64,000 bases of DNA from Stutzerimonas stutzeri. Lineage in GTDB: Bacteria; Pseudomonadota; Gammaproteobacteria; Pseudomonadales; Pseudomonadaceae. The stretch spans positions 1,174,090 to 1,238,089 of the forward strand of contig NZ_CP007441.1 of assembly GCF_000590475.1 (NCBI RefSeq), read 5' to 3'. Below are positions 54,120 to 62,718 of this stretch, piece after piece (position 1 is the stretch's first letter; every line of letters begins with the position of its first letter). Below the pieces are notes generated by a model. That model had not been told where the DNA came from. It worked only from the letters and a program-made list of their open reading frames with translations, and searched no databases. A program made the translations under genes and the position numbers.

Positions 54120-55028
54120 ATGGATCGCTACACCACATTGCAAAGCTTCGTCTTGGTCGCCGAAAACGGCAGCTTTGCGGCCGCTGCCCTGAAGGAAGGC
54201 GTTACGCCCGTGGTCATGGGCCGCCGGCTCGATGCGCTGGAGCGGCACCTGGGCGTAAAGCTGATGCATCGGTCCACGCGCGGGCTGGCATTGACCGACC
54301 TGGGCGAGCAGTACCTGGAGCGCGCGCGAGGACTGCTCAAGGATTTTGATGAGGCGGACGCCAGCATCAGCCACGACCGCACCTCGGTGCGTGGGCACTT
54401 AGTGATTTCGGCCCCGGCTGCGTTCGGGCGGCGCCATATCGGGCCGCATGCACCGGCGTTCCAAGCGCGCTACCCCGACCTGCAGCTGTCCTTCAATTTC
54501 ACCGACAGCGTTGTCGACCTGGTCCGCCACGGCTATGACATGGGCATTCGCATTGGTGAGGTAACCGATCCCAACTACGTCGCCATCAAGCTGTTTCCCA
54601 ATCGCCGCGTGGTCTGTGGCGCACCTTATTACTTCGAGCGGCAGGGCGTGCCGCGCACCTTGGAAGACCTGACGCGACACAATTGCCTGGCCTTCAACCT
54701 GCAGGGCGGGCAGCAGCGTGGCTGGACCTTTCTGCGCGACGGCAAGCAAGTGGCGGTACGGGTCTCGGGCAACCTCGACTGCAACGATGGCGAGCTGTTG
54801 TTCGACTGGGTCAAGCAGGGCATCGGCATCGGCTGGCGCTCGACCTGGGAAATCCAGGCCGAACTCAAGCGCGGCGAGCTGGTGACGGTGCTCGACGAGT
54901 TCGCGCTCCCGGCCTACGACATCCAGGCCGTGTACCCGCAGCAGCGCTATCTACCGGCCAAGGTGCGTTTCTTCATCGACTATCTGAAGGGCATCTACAA
55001 CGCACCGGGCTACTGGGAAGTGCGCTGA
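54120..55028 (+). CDS. LysR family regulator next to gcl
   Basis: 302 aa. N-terminal helix-turn-helix (FVLVAENGSFAAAALKEGV, residues 11-29) and an effector domain beginning LVISAPAAFGRRHIGPHAPAF, of the CrgA-like LysR subgroup. It is transcribed away from gcl with 116 bases between the starts, so it is the likely regulator of the glyoxylate cluster; the ligand may be glyoxylate or a related compound. That is inference from position. Confidence 0.88.
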   Translation: MDRYTTLQSFVLVAENGSFAAAALKEGVTPVVMGRRLDALERHLGVKLMHRSTRGLALTDLGEQYLERARGLLKDFDEADASISHDRTSVRGHLVISAPAAFGRRHIGPHAPAFQARYPDLQLSFNFTDSVVDLVRHGYDMGIRIGEVTDPNYVAIKLFPNRRVVCGAPYYFERQGVPRTLEDLTRHNCLAFNLQGGQQRGWTFLRDGKQVAVRVSGNLDCNDGELLFDWVKQGIGIGWRSTWEIQAELKRGELVTVLDEFALPAYDIQAVYPQQRYLPAKVRFFIDYLKGIYNAPGYWEVR

Positions 55029-55033
55029 GCGGA

Positions 55034-55444
55034 TTAGTTGCCGCGGTAGGTGGAGAAGCCGTAGGGGCTTAGTAGCAGCGGGATGTGATAGTGCTCGACG
55101 CTGCCATTGGCTTCGAAGATCACCGGAACCTCCGGGAAAAAGGAGCTGGCCTTCTGCGCGGCGAACCAATCGCCGGTCATGAAGGTGACGCGGTAGGTGC
55201 CTTTCTCCAGTGTCTTGCCTTCGGGATACAGCGCAGTGATCCGACCTTGAGCGTTGGTCTCGCCGCTGTTAAGTGATTTCCACGCGTCACCCTGACGTTG
55301 TTCCAGCGTGACGCGGACGTCCGGTGACGGCAGGCCGTTTTCCAGATTGAGCACATGCACGCTGAGCGGGTTGCCGGCGGCCAGGGTCAGACCGGACAGA
55401 CCGCTGAGCATCAAACCGGCGGTGATTGAACGTAGTGCTTTCAT
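55034..55444 (-). CDS. uraH: Exported 5-hydroxyisourate hydrolase (transthyretin-like)
   Basis: 136 aa. A signal peptide of about 23 residues (MKALRSITAGLMLSGLSGLTLA) precedes a transthyretin-like domain with NPLSVHVLNLENGLPSPDV, an active-site His and Arg region, and EHYHIPLLLSPYGFSTYRGN. The last four residues are YRGN where the family signature is YRGS. Hydrolyses 5-hydroxyisourate, an intermediate of urate breakdown. Export to the periplasm is predicted from the signal. The preceding GlcG-like gene is 16 bases upstream, one operon. Confidence 0.9.
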   Translation of the reverse strand: MKALRSITAGLMLSGLSGLTLAAGNPLSVHVLNLENGLPSPDVRVTLEQRQGDAWKSLNSGETNAQGRITALYPEGKTLEKGTYRVTFMTGDWFAAQKASSFFPEVPVIFEANGSVEHYHIPLLLSPYGFSTYRGN

Positions 55445-55460
55445 GGTGTTTTCCTTTTCT

Positions 55461-55964
55461 TCAGTGGGAGGAGGGCAGCAGTTTTTCGATGGCGGCCATG
55501 GCGCAGGCCTCGTCGTTCTTGGCACCGCCGGCACCGGCCACGCCGATGGCACCAATCACCTCGTCCCCGACCTTCAGCGGCACGCCACCGCCGAGCAGCA
55601 ACAGTTCATCCAACGAGTTGAGGTTGGCGGCGTCCGGCGTAGCGGCGGCGCGTTCAGCGAACAGGCGGGTCGGGGTCTTGCTCGACAGCGCGGTGTAGGC
55701 CTTGCGCTGCGCCGCGAGGGTGTTGTGCGGGCCGACGTTGTCGTCCCGGTGCAGGGCGACCAGGTTGCCGCCGCGATCGACCACCGCGACCACTGCCGTG
55801 CGGTTTTCCGCGTGGCACTGGTCCAGCGTGGCCTGGATCAGGCCGTCGGCCAGGGCCAGCGAGACGTTCTGCTGGGTGATCGGTGCTGGCGTGGCGGCGT
55901 TGGCGCTTAGGGCCGGGTTAAGTAATGCCAGCGTCAGCAATGACAGTGTGGCTGCGATACGCAT
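55461..55964 (-). CDS. GlcG/HbpS-like exported protein
   Basis: 167 aa from the ATG at 55964. Signal peptide MRIAATLSLLTLALLNPALS, cleavage near residue 24, then a GlcG/HbpS (heme-degrading-like) domain: VVAVVDRGGNLVALHRDDN, AQRKAYTAL, GGGVPLKVGDEVIGAIGVAG and GAKNDEACAMAAIEKL. Related proteins sit in glycolate operons or bind haem; the role here is unknown. It shares an operon with the hydroxyisourate hydrolase and is divergent from the response regulator gene. Confidence 0.85.
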   Translation of the reverse strand: MRIAATLSLLTLALLNPALSANAATPAPITQQNVSLALADGLIQATLDQCHAENRTAVVAVVDRGGNLVALHRDDNVGPHNTLAAQRKAYTALSSKTPTRLFAERAAATPDAANLNSLDELLLLGGGVPLKVGDEVIGAIGVAGAGGAKNDEACAMAAIEKLLPSSH

Positions 55965-56089
55965 ATCGGTTTCCTTGGGTGGCTGAGCTTCGGGGCGCAT
56001 GGTGCCGATCGCCGCCCGTCAGAACCGTTGCCTGCGCATTACGCTTTTGTAATGGCTCGCAATGCGGCGGCGCCATAACCTAGCAGGCA

Positions 56090-56218
56090 GTTGAAGAATT
56101 ACCTGCGTTGCCATTGCTGCGTTGAAAACAGGCTCAAAATGCTCATTTACCACTTGTAAGCTGCGCTTTTTCGCCCGTTTTCGCCTTGCGCTGGCTGCCT
56201 CGCTGACGTTCTTCAACG
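56090..56218 (-). repeat. Dispersed ~130-bp hairpin element, copy B
   Basis: Reverse-complement copy of the element at 16648-16780. Its ends are GTTGAAGAA/TTCTTCAAC, a perfect 9-bp inverted repeat that differs from copy A (AAAAA/TTTTT) but keeps pairing. The inner stem GAAAACGGGC/GCCTGTTTTC also pairs. It lies in the gap between the divergent GlcG-like and response-regulator genes, 32 bases from the latter. Confidence 0.75.
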
Positions 56219-56249
56219 ACCTGCGGCGCACATTCAGCGAGGTGATCCG

Positions 56250-56924
56250 ATGCGAATTCTGGTGGTGGAGGACGAGGCCAAGACGGCCGACTACCTCAAG
56301 CGCGGGCTGGAGGAATCCGGTTACCGGGTGGAGGTTGCGCGCAACGGCGTCGACGGCAAATACCTGATCGAGGAGGAAGCCTTCGACCTGGTGATCCTCG
56401 ACGTCATGCTGCCGGGGCACGACGGCTGGGAGCTGGTGCAGGTGGTACGCAAGCGGTCGGCGCATACGCCTGTTCTGTTTCTCACCGCGCGCGATGCGGT
56501 GGAAGACCGCGTGCGCGGGCTGGAGCTGGGCGCGGACGACTACCTGGTCAAGCCGTTTTCCTATGCCGAACTGCTGGCGCGGGTGCGCACCCTGCTGCGC
56601 CGCGGGCCGCCGCGTGAAGTCGAGCGTTTTCAGGTTGCCGATCTTGAGCTGGACCTGCTGCGCCGGCGCGTCACTCGCCAGGGCGAACGCATCAGCCTGA
56701 CCAACAAGGAGTTCGCCTTGCTGCACCTGTTGCTCTGTCGCCAAGGGGAGGTGCTGTCGCGTGCGCAGATCGCCTCGCAGGTCTGGCAAATGAATTTCGA
56801 CAGCGACACAAACGTGGTCGACGTGGCGATCCGCCGCCTGCGCGCGAAGGTCGACGATCCCTATCCGCTCAAGCTCATCCATACCGTGCGCGGCATGGGT
56901 TACGTGCTGGAGGCCGCAACATGA
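56250..56924 (+). CDS. OmpR family response regulator, heavy-metal type
   Basis: 224 aa. Receiver domain with the acidic pair in VVEDEA and phosphoacceptor D51 (VILDVMLPGHDGWE), KPFSYAEL, then an OmpR-type winged helix (SLTNKEFALLHLLLCRQGEV, SDTNVVDVAIRRLRAKVDDP) of the CopR/CzcR/IrlR subgroup that responds to Cu, Zn or Cd. It overlaps the kinase gene by 4 bases (ATGA). The targets are not seen, but the PepSY/DUF2946 and RND genes lie 4-7 kb downstream. Confidence 0.93.
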   Translation: MRILVVEDEAKTADYLKRGLEESGYRVEVARNGVDGKYLIEEEAFDLVILDVMLPGHDGWELVQVVRKRSAHTPVLFLTARDAVEDRVRGLELGADDYLVKPFSYAELLARVRTLLRRGPPREVERFQVADLELDLLRRRVTRQGERISLTNKEFALLHLLLCRQGEVLSRAQIASQVWQMNFDSDTNVVDVAIRRLRAKVDDPYPLKLIHTVRGMGYVLEAAT

Positions 56925-58279
56925 GGCTGTTGCCGCGCTCGCTCAGCCTGCGCCTGGCCATCGCCTTCGCACTGGTGGCCGTAGTGCTGCTCGGTGCCAT
57001 CGGGCTGTATCTGTATCGCTCGCTGGAGCGGGAAATCAGCTGGCGTGACGATCAGGCACTGCTCGGTCGGCTGGAACGCATGCAGGCGCTGCTGGAGGAC
57101 AGCGCCAGTATCGAGGCGCTCCGCCAACGACCACAGCTGTACGAAAACATGCTGGGCAATCGCGACAGCCTGCTCTGGTTACTCGACGCTCAGGGGCGCC
57201 CGCTGATCGAGATCAACCCGGCGCGGCTGGCCATTCCGACATTGCCGGCCAGCAATGCCGCGGCGTTGACCGATACGGATGGAGCGCGGCTGGCCTGGCG
57301 TCGGTTGCCGGGCGAGGCGGGGCTGACGCTGGTGGCCGGGCGCATGCTCGTCGAGCGCGAGCAGATGCTTGCCGCCTACCGCGTAAAGCTCTGGTGGGCG
57401 CTCAGTCTCGGCGCGCTTCTGGCGTCCTTGCTCGGCTGGCTGATCAGCCGGCGCGCGCTGCGTCCCGTACGGCATCTCACGCGGCAGGCGCTGGCCATCG
57501 ACGTGCAGCACCTGCATCTGCGCCTCGACGAATCGGCAATGCCCAGTGAACTGGAGCCGCTGCGTGCCGCGCTTGACCAGATGCTGAATCGGCTGGAACA
57601 GGGCTTCGCGCGGCTGTCGCGCTTCAGTGAGGACCTGGCCCACGAGATGCGCACGCCGCTCGGCAATCTCATGGGCCAGACCCAGCAGCTGTTGCACAAG
57701 GACCGCGATGCCGAGGCCTATCACGCGTTGCTGGTGTCCAATCAGGAGGAGTACGAACGCCTGGCGCGGATGATCGACGGCATGCTGTTCCTCGCTCGTG
57801 CCGAGCAGCCGGCGGCGGCCATCGAGCGGCAGCGGTTTGCATTGCCAGCACTGGTCAAGCAACTGTGCGACTACTTCGAAGGCATTGCCGAAGAGCGAGG
57901 GATTCAGCTGCTCGACGAAACCGAGGGTGCGCTGTTCGGTGACCCCGAGCTGATCCGTCGGGCGCTGGCGAACCTGCTGGCCAATGCGCTGCGCTACGGC
58001 GCCAGTGACAGCCCGGTGCGCATCGTCAGCGGCTCAGGGGATGGGTGGCGGTCGCTCAGCGTGATCAATCAGGGGCTTCCGATCCCGCCCGAGCATCTGC
58101 CGCGGCTGTTCGATCGCTTCTACCGATGCGACCCATCGCGCGCCGAGCCGGGCGATACCGGCGGGTTGGGCTTGGCAATCGTGCGCTCTATCATGCAGCT
58201 GCACGGCGGCGAGGTGGTTGTTCGTAGCGACGCCAAGGAAACGCTGTTCGTCCTGCGCTTCCCAGCAGAAAAAGTCTGA
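56921..58279 (+). CDS. Membrane sensor histidine kinase, heavy-metal type
   Basis: 452 aa. Two transmembrane segments (about residues 10-32 and 155-175) enclose a ~120-residue periplasmic domain. HAMP region follows, then the H-box with phosphoacceptor H241 (SEDLAHEMRTPLGNL), N-box LANLLANALRYGA and G-box GDTGGLGLAIVRSI. The match with the preceding response regulator makes a two-component pair of the Cus/Cop/Irl class. The signal is not identifiable. Confidence 0.93.
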   Translation: MRLLPRSLSLRLAIAFALVAVVLLGAIGLYLYRSLEREISWRDDQALLGRLERMQALLEDSASIEALRQRPQLYENMLGNRDSLLWLLDAQGRPLIEINPARLAIPTLPASNAAALTDTDGARLAWRRLPGEAGLTLVAGRMLVEREQMLAAYRVKLWWALSLGALLASLLGWLISRRALRPVRHLTRQALAIDVQHLHLRLDESAMPSELEPLRAALDQMLNRLEQGFARLSRFSEDLAHEMRTPLGNLMGQTQQLLHKDRDAEAYHALLVSNQEEYERLARMIDGMLFLARAEQPAAAIERQRFALPALVKQLCDYFEGIAEERGIQLLDETEGALFGDPELIRRALANLLANALRYGASDSPVRIVSGSGDGWRSLSVINQGLPIPPEHLPRLFDRFYRCDPSRAEPGDTGGLGLAIVRSIMQLHGGEVVVRSDAKETLFVLRFPAEKV

Positions 58280-58360
58280 TTCCGTTTACGCCTCTGGATA
58301 TGGATGCCGGGCCGCGCTGTCACAGCTAAGGTCGTAGAACTGCCTTAGAGAGACGCGCTT

Positions 58361-59224
58361 GTGGATTCCCTAAAAATCGCCACCTACAACATCAACGGCA
58401 TCCGTGCACGGCGCACCAATCTGTTGGAATGGCTGGAGCGCGAGCAGCCGGATGTGGTTTGCCTGCAGGAGCTCAAAGCGCAGGACGCCGACTTCCCCAT
58501 CGATGACATTCGCGCCGCTGGTTACGGCGCGATCTGGCACGGGCAGAAGTCGTGGAATGGCGTGGCGATACTCGCGCGCGGTGACGACCCCCTCGAAATC
58601 CGTCGCGGCCTGCCTGGCGATCCGGACGACAGCCATAGCCGTTATCTGGAGGCTGCCGCCCATGGCGTGATCGTCGCCTGTCTCTACCTGCCCAACGGCA
58701 ATCCGCAGCCGGGGCCGAAGTTCGATTACAAGCTGGCGTGGTTCGAGCGCCTGATCGAGCACGCGGCGGGTTTGTTCGACAACGGGCATCCGGTGGTGCT
58801 GGCAGGTGATTACAACGTGGTGCCCACCGACGAAGATATCTACAACCCGCGCTCCTGGACGAAGGACGCGCTGTTGCAGTCGGAAAGCCGCGCCTGCTAC
58901 CAACGTCTTCTGGAACAAGGCTGGAGCGATGCGCTGCGCGCCAAATACCCCGACGAGCGCATCTATACCTTCTGGGACTATTTTCGCCAGCACTGGCAAA
59001 AGAATTCAGGCCTGCGTATCGATCATCTGTTGCTCAGCACCGATCTGGCGCCACGATTGCTCGACGCCGGTGTCGATCGCTGGGTGCGTGATCAGGAACA
59101 TGCCAGCGACCATGCGCCGACCTGGGTCACGCTGGCCGCAGCCGATGCCGCGAACGAGCCGGAAAAGAAACCGGCGAAACGCCGGTCGTCGTCACCCGCC
59201 AAGCAACGGCGGAATGAGCGCTAG
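58361..59224 (+). CDS. xthA: Exodeoxyribonuclease III
   Basis: 287 aa; AP endonuclease and 3'-5' exonuclease in base-excision repair. Conserved blocks: IATYNINGIRAR, CLQELKAQDADFP with the catalytic Glu, YNVVPTDEDIYNP and the C-terminal DHAPTWVTL with the active-site Asp and His. The start is GTG at 58361, since no ATG fits. It has a Lys/Arg-rich tail of about 25 residues (KKPAKRRSSSPAKQRRNER) that the usual enzyme lacks. Confidence 0.93.
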   Translation: MDSLKIATYNINGIRARRTNLLEWLEREQPDVVCLQELKAQDADFPIDDIRAAGYGAIWHGQKSWNGVAILARGDDPLEIRRGLPGDPDDSHSRYLEAAAHGVIVACLYLPNGNPQPGPKFDYKLAWFERLIEHAAGLFDNGHPVVLAGDYNVVPTDEDIYNPRSWTKDALLQSESRACYQRLLEQGWSDALRAKYPDERIYTFWDYFRQHWQKNSGLRIDHLLLSTDLAPRLLDAGVDRWVRDQEHASDHAPTWVTLAAADAANEPEKKPAKRRSSSPAKQRRNER

Positions 59225-59319
59225 GCTCAAGACAGGGCGCTGCAACACATACCAGCCCCATTATCTGAAGCCGTCAGGATGCCTACGATTCTTCCTGTGG
59301 AAGAGCGAACGGAGTACCC

Positions 59320-60558
59320 ATGATGAACCAGAATTCTGGTCTGGTTGGCGAACATGAACCGTCGCTGAAGTTTGACGGGGATGAGCTGGTTAATCTGTCC
59401 ATCGACGAGATGCTGACCGAGGCCCTGAACACGGTCCGGCGACATCTACGCATGGACGTCGCTTTCATTGGAGAGTTTCACGAAGGACGGCGGGTGTTTC
59501 GCCATATCGACGGGAGCCCTCATCCGACGGCATTGTTGGTTGGCGCGAGCGGTTCGTTGGGGGACAGCTACTGCCAGCGGATCGTCGATGGCCGCCTGCC
59601 GGAGCTCATTCACGATGCCGCTGAGTTCAAGGAGGCGCTGGCGCTACCGGAGACTCGGGCGATACCGATTGGGGCGCATATGAGCGTGCCGATTCGTTTC
59701 AGCGATGGTTCGCTTTACGGGACCTTCTGCTGCTTCAGCACGCAAGCGGATCAAAGCCTGGACCAATGCGACCTGCGCACCGTGCGCCTGTTTGCCCGCT
59801 TTGCCGGGGGACTGCTCGAGCGCAATGCACTACGCGAGCAGCTGCGCCGTGACAAGCTCGAGCGCATCAAGGCGGTCATCGCGCATTGCGATTTCTGGAC
59901 CGTCTACCAACCCATCTTCAACTTGGCTGACGACACGGTCGTGGGCTACGAAGCGCTGGCCCGGTTTCGTCCCGAACCATATCGTTCGCCGGACGTCTGG
60001 TTTCAGGAAGCTGGCGAGGTCGGGCTTCGCACCCAGTTAGAGACCCTGCTGCTGAAAACCGCGCTCGAAGGCCTGCGGTTGATTCCCGACAATGTCTACC
60101 TGTCGCTGAACGTCTGTCCAGAAGCGCTGCTGGATGGCTCGGTGGTCGAACTGCTTGCCAAGCAACCGCTGCATCGCCTGATGCTGGAGGTGACCGAGCA
60201 CACGTCTATCGTCGACTATGCGCTGATCGCAACCATCCTCGAACCTCTGCGCCAACGAGGGTTACGCCTGGCGGTTGACGACGCGGGCGCCGGCTATGCC
60301 AGCTTTCGTCACATCCTCAAGCTCAAGCCTGACGTCATCAAGCTCGATCGAAGCCTGATCAGCAACGTCGACAGCGACAGCGACTGCTGCGCGATGGCCG
60401 CGGCGCTGATTCGTTTCGCCGATCAGACGGGCAGCAAGATCATCGCTGAGGGCGTGGAAACGAACGGCGAGCTGGCGGTCCTGCGCGGATTGCAGGTGAC
60501 CAAGGCCCAGGGCTTCCTGCTGGGCATGCCACAGCCGCTGAGCGAAGCGGAGCGTTGA
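59320..60558 (+). CDS. GAF-EAL domain protein, c-di-GMP phosphodiesterase
   Basis: 412 aa. The N-terminal GAF domain (about residues 25-175) could bind a small ligand. The C-terminal EAL domain (about residues 185-405) has YEALARF, SLNVCPEAL, LEVTEH, AVDDAGAGYASF, KPDVIKLD and IIAEGVET followed by the Gln motif KAQGFLLG, so all catalytic residues are present and it should hydrolyse c-di-GMP. No GGDEF domain. The first ATG at 59320 follows GGAG; a second in-frame ATG is at 59323. Confidence 0.9.
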   Translation: MMNQNSGLVGEHEPSLKFDGDELVNLSIDEMLTEALNTVRRHLRMDVAFIGEFHEGRRVFRHIDGSPHPTALLVGASGSLGDSYCQRIVDGRLPELIHDAAEFKEALALPETRAIPIGAHMSVPIRFSDGSLYGTFCCFSTQADQSLDQCDLRTVRLFARFAGGLLERNALREQLRRDKLERIKAVIAHCDFWTVYQPIFNLADDTVVGYEALARFRPEPYRSPDVWFQEAGEVGLRTQLETLLLKTALEGLRLIPDNVYLSLNVCPEALLDGSVVELLAKQPLHRLMLEVTEHTSIVDYALIATILEPLRQRGLRLAVDDAGAGYASFRHILKLKPDVIKLDRSLISNVDSDSDCCAMAAALIRFADQTGSKIIAEGVETNGELAVLRGLQVTKAQGFLLGMPQPLSEAER

Positions 60559-60803
60559 ATACCCACGCGGGGGCTTGCCGCCCGCTATCGACGTGGCGGC
60601 GAAGGCGGGGCAGCGGTGGCGTGGGTGCGGAGCGCCTCGTCCTGAGCGGATATTGTTTCGCCAGCGCCGACAGCATCACTGACGTGGCAGTCCGCGCCGC
60701 GCACACCTACAATCCGTGCCACGGCCGCAGCGCTTGCAGGATCTGCGTCCGGTGCGACTGCGCTAAGGTGCAGCCTTCTCATCCAGTGGAGCCACGCGTT
60801 TCC

Positions 60804-61223
60804 ATGTTCCGCTCTCGTCGCGCCCCGGCCTGGCTGGCCACCCTCGCGGTGTTGCTGCATCTGTTCGCGATGCCGCTGATGGGCACCGCTGCGCCGATGA
60901 TGGGCATGGCCGGGCACTGCGCGATGGCCGAGGTCCTCCAGCATGGCGATCATCACCTCGCAGCGAAGACCGACATAGCGCCGCAGAGCCACGCCGCCCA
61001 CGCCGACCCATCCACGCCGCCGCCGGACCCTGCTCATCACCTCTCGATGCCTTGCTGCTGCGCGGCAGGCGCCGCGGCGCTGGCGGCGATTGCACCCAGC
61101 GCGCCGCAGCTGCTGGTGCCGCGGCGCACCGGCCTGGGCCTGCTGCCACTTGCAGGGCCTGCTCATGCCTCGCCACGATACTACTGGCCGAGCCTCAATC
61201 CCCGCGCCTCACCACTCGCCTGA
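60804..61223 (+). CDS. DUF2946-like protein
   Basis: 139 aa from the ATG at 60804. A hydrophobic N-terminal segment (LATLAVLLHLFAMPLMGTAA) serves as signal or anchor and is followed by a Met/His/Cys-rich stretch (PMMGMAGHCAM, HGDHHLAAK, SMPCCCAAG) that suggests copper or another soft metal. The DUF2946 assignment is based on this pattern. It precedes the PepSY gene by about 100 bases; the two are probably cotranscribed. Confidence 0.72.
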   Translation: MFRSRRAPAWLATLAVLLHLFAMPLMGTAAPMMGMAGHCAMAEVLQHGDHHLAAKTDIAPQSHAAHADPSTPPPDPAHHLSMPCCCAAGAAALAAIAPSAPQLLVPRRTGLGLLPLAGPAHASPRYYWPSLNPRASPLA

Positions 61224-61326
61224 TCGGTTACTCCGGTTTAAACACTGCCTGGCGGTCGCGTTGCGCCCCGCTGGCACGTCCTGCCGCTGGCTCTTTCGGC
61301 CGCGGCCTTCGATCGAGCGAACAACC

Positions 61327-62718
61327 ATGTCTGCACCTGCTGCCGGCGCCCGTCCCGAGGCGCCAACCACGGTATCCCGTACGCAACAACCGCTGTTCGG
61401 GTTGTTGATTCGCCTGCATCTCTACGTCGGCCTGCTGGTCGGCCCGTTCATCTTCGTGGCAGCCCTGAGTGGTCTGGTCTACGCCTTGACGCCGCAACTG
61501 GAAAACCGTCTGTACGCACAACAGCTGTACACCGAAAGCACCGGCACGGCATTGCCCTTGGCGCGGCAAATCGACGTCGCCCAGGCCTACATCGGCGAGG
61601 CTGCGACCTTGTCTGCGGTGCGGCCAGCGCCGCAACCCGGCACCACGACGCGAGTGATGTTCAAGACGCCGGCGCTGGGCGACTCGGAAAGCCGCGCGGT
61701 GTTCGTCGACCCGATGACTGCCGAGATCCGCGGCGATCTGCTGGTCTACGGCACCAGCGGCGTGCTGCCGCTGCGTACTTGGCTCGATCAGTTTCACCGC
61801 AGCCTGCTGCTCGGCGAGCCGGGCCGGTTGTACAGCGAACTGGCGGCATCCTGGCTTTGGGTCGCCGCGCTGGGCGGCCTCGCACTGTGGGCGATCCGTC
61901 GTCGCCGGCTAGGTACGGGCCTGCCGCGCCGGCGAGGGCTGCGTCACTGGCACGCGACCCTGGGGCTGTGCCTGTTGATCGGCCTGCTGTTCTTTTCCGC
62001 TACCGGCCTGACCTGGTCGCGCTGGGCCGGCGACAACATCGGCATCGTCCGGGCAACGTTGGGCATGTCGACGCCGAGTGTGTCCACCGCGCTGAACGGT
62101 GCCTCCGCCGCGCCAGCCAGTGAACACGCCCATCATGCCGGGATGGCGATGCCGGCAGCGCCCTCGCAGGATTCAGCGCTGTTCGATGCCGTGCTCGGCG
62201 CCGCGCGTCACGCCGGCATCGATGCAGACAAGCTGGAAATCGTACCGGCAGGCGGGCCCGACCGCGCCTGGACGGTGACCGAGATCGACCGCAGCTGGCC
62301 GACCCAGGTCGACGCCGTAGCGGTCGATCCGCGCAGCCTGCGCATCACCGATCGCATCGACTTCGCCACTTTCCCCCTGGCGGCCAAGCTGACACGCTGG
62401 GGCATCGACGCGCACATGGGCTCGCTGTTCGGATTGGCTAACCAACTGCTGCTGGCGATTACCGCGCTGGGGCTGGCGACGCTAGTGGCCGTCGGTTACG
62501 TGATGGGCCTGCGACGAGTCACGGCACGCCGCGTTGGCCTGGTTCAGTCGTTGGCGGCGCTGCCTCCCGTCACGCGGCTGGTCACGGTGGCTCTCGCCAT
62601 GCTGTTTGGCATCTGCCTGCCGGTGCTGGGCGTCAGCTTGCTGCTATTTCTGATCGGCGAGGCACTGATCGATGGTCTGGCGCGGTCGCGTCGACTGCGA
62701 GTCGGTCAGCCGGGCTGA
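61327..62718 (+). CDS. PepSY-associated transmembrane protein
   Basis: 463 aa from the ATG at 61327. About four transmembrane helices: one near residues 26-50 (YVGLLVGPFIFVAALSGLVYAL), and others near 178-195, 212-232 and the C-terminus. Periplasmic PepSY-type segments lie between them. A His/Met-rich insert (SEHAHHAGMAMPAA, about residue 260) points to a metal role. Such proteins are often involved in iron or copper homeostasis. The end overlaps the converging efflux gene by 13 bases. Confidence 0.8.
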   Translation: MSAPAAGARPEAPTTVSRTQQPLFGLLIRLHLYVGLLVGPFIFVAALSGLVYALTPQLENRLYAQQLYTESTGTALPLARQIDVAQAYIGEAATLSAVRPAPQPGTTTRVMFKTPALGDSESRAVFVDPMTAEIRGDLLVYGTSGVLPLRTWLDQFHRSLLLGEPGRLYSELAASWLWVAALGGLALWAIRRRRLGTGLPRRRGLRHWHATLGLCLLIGLLFFSATGLTWSRWAGDNIGIVRATLGMSTPSVSTALNGASAAPASEHAHHAGMAMPAAPSQDSALFDAVLGAARHAGIDADKLEIVPAGGPDRAWTVTEIDRSWPTQVDAVAVDPRSLRITDRIDFATFPLAAKLTRWGIDAHMGSLFGLANQLLLAITALGLATLVAVGYVMGLRRVTARRVGLVQSLAALPPVTRLVTVALAMLFGICLPVLGVSLLLFLIGEALIDGLARSRRLRVGQPG

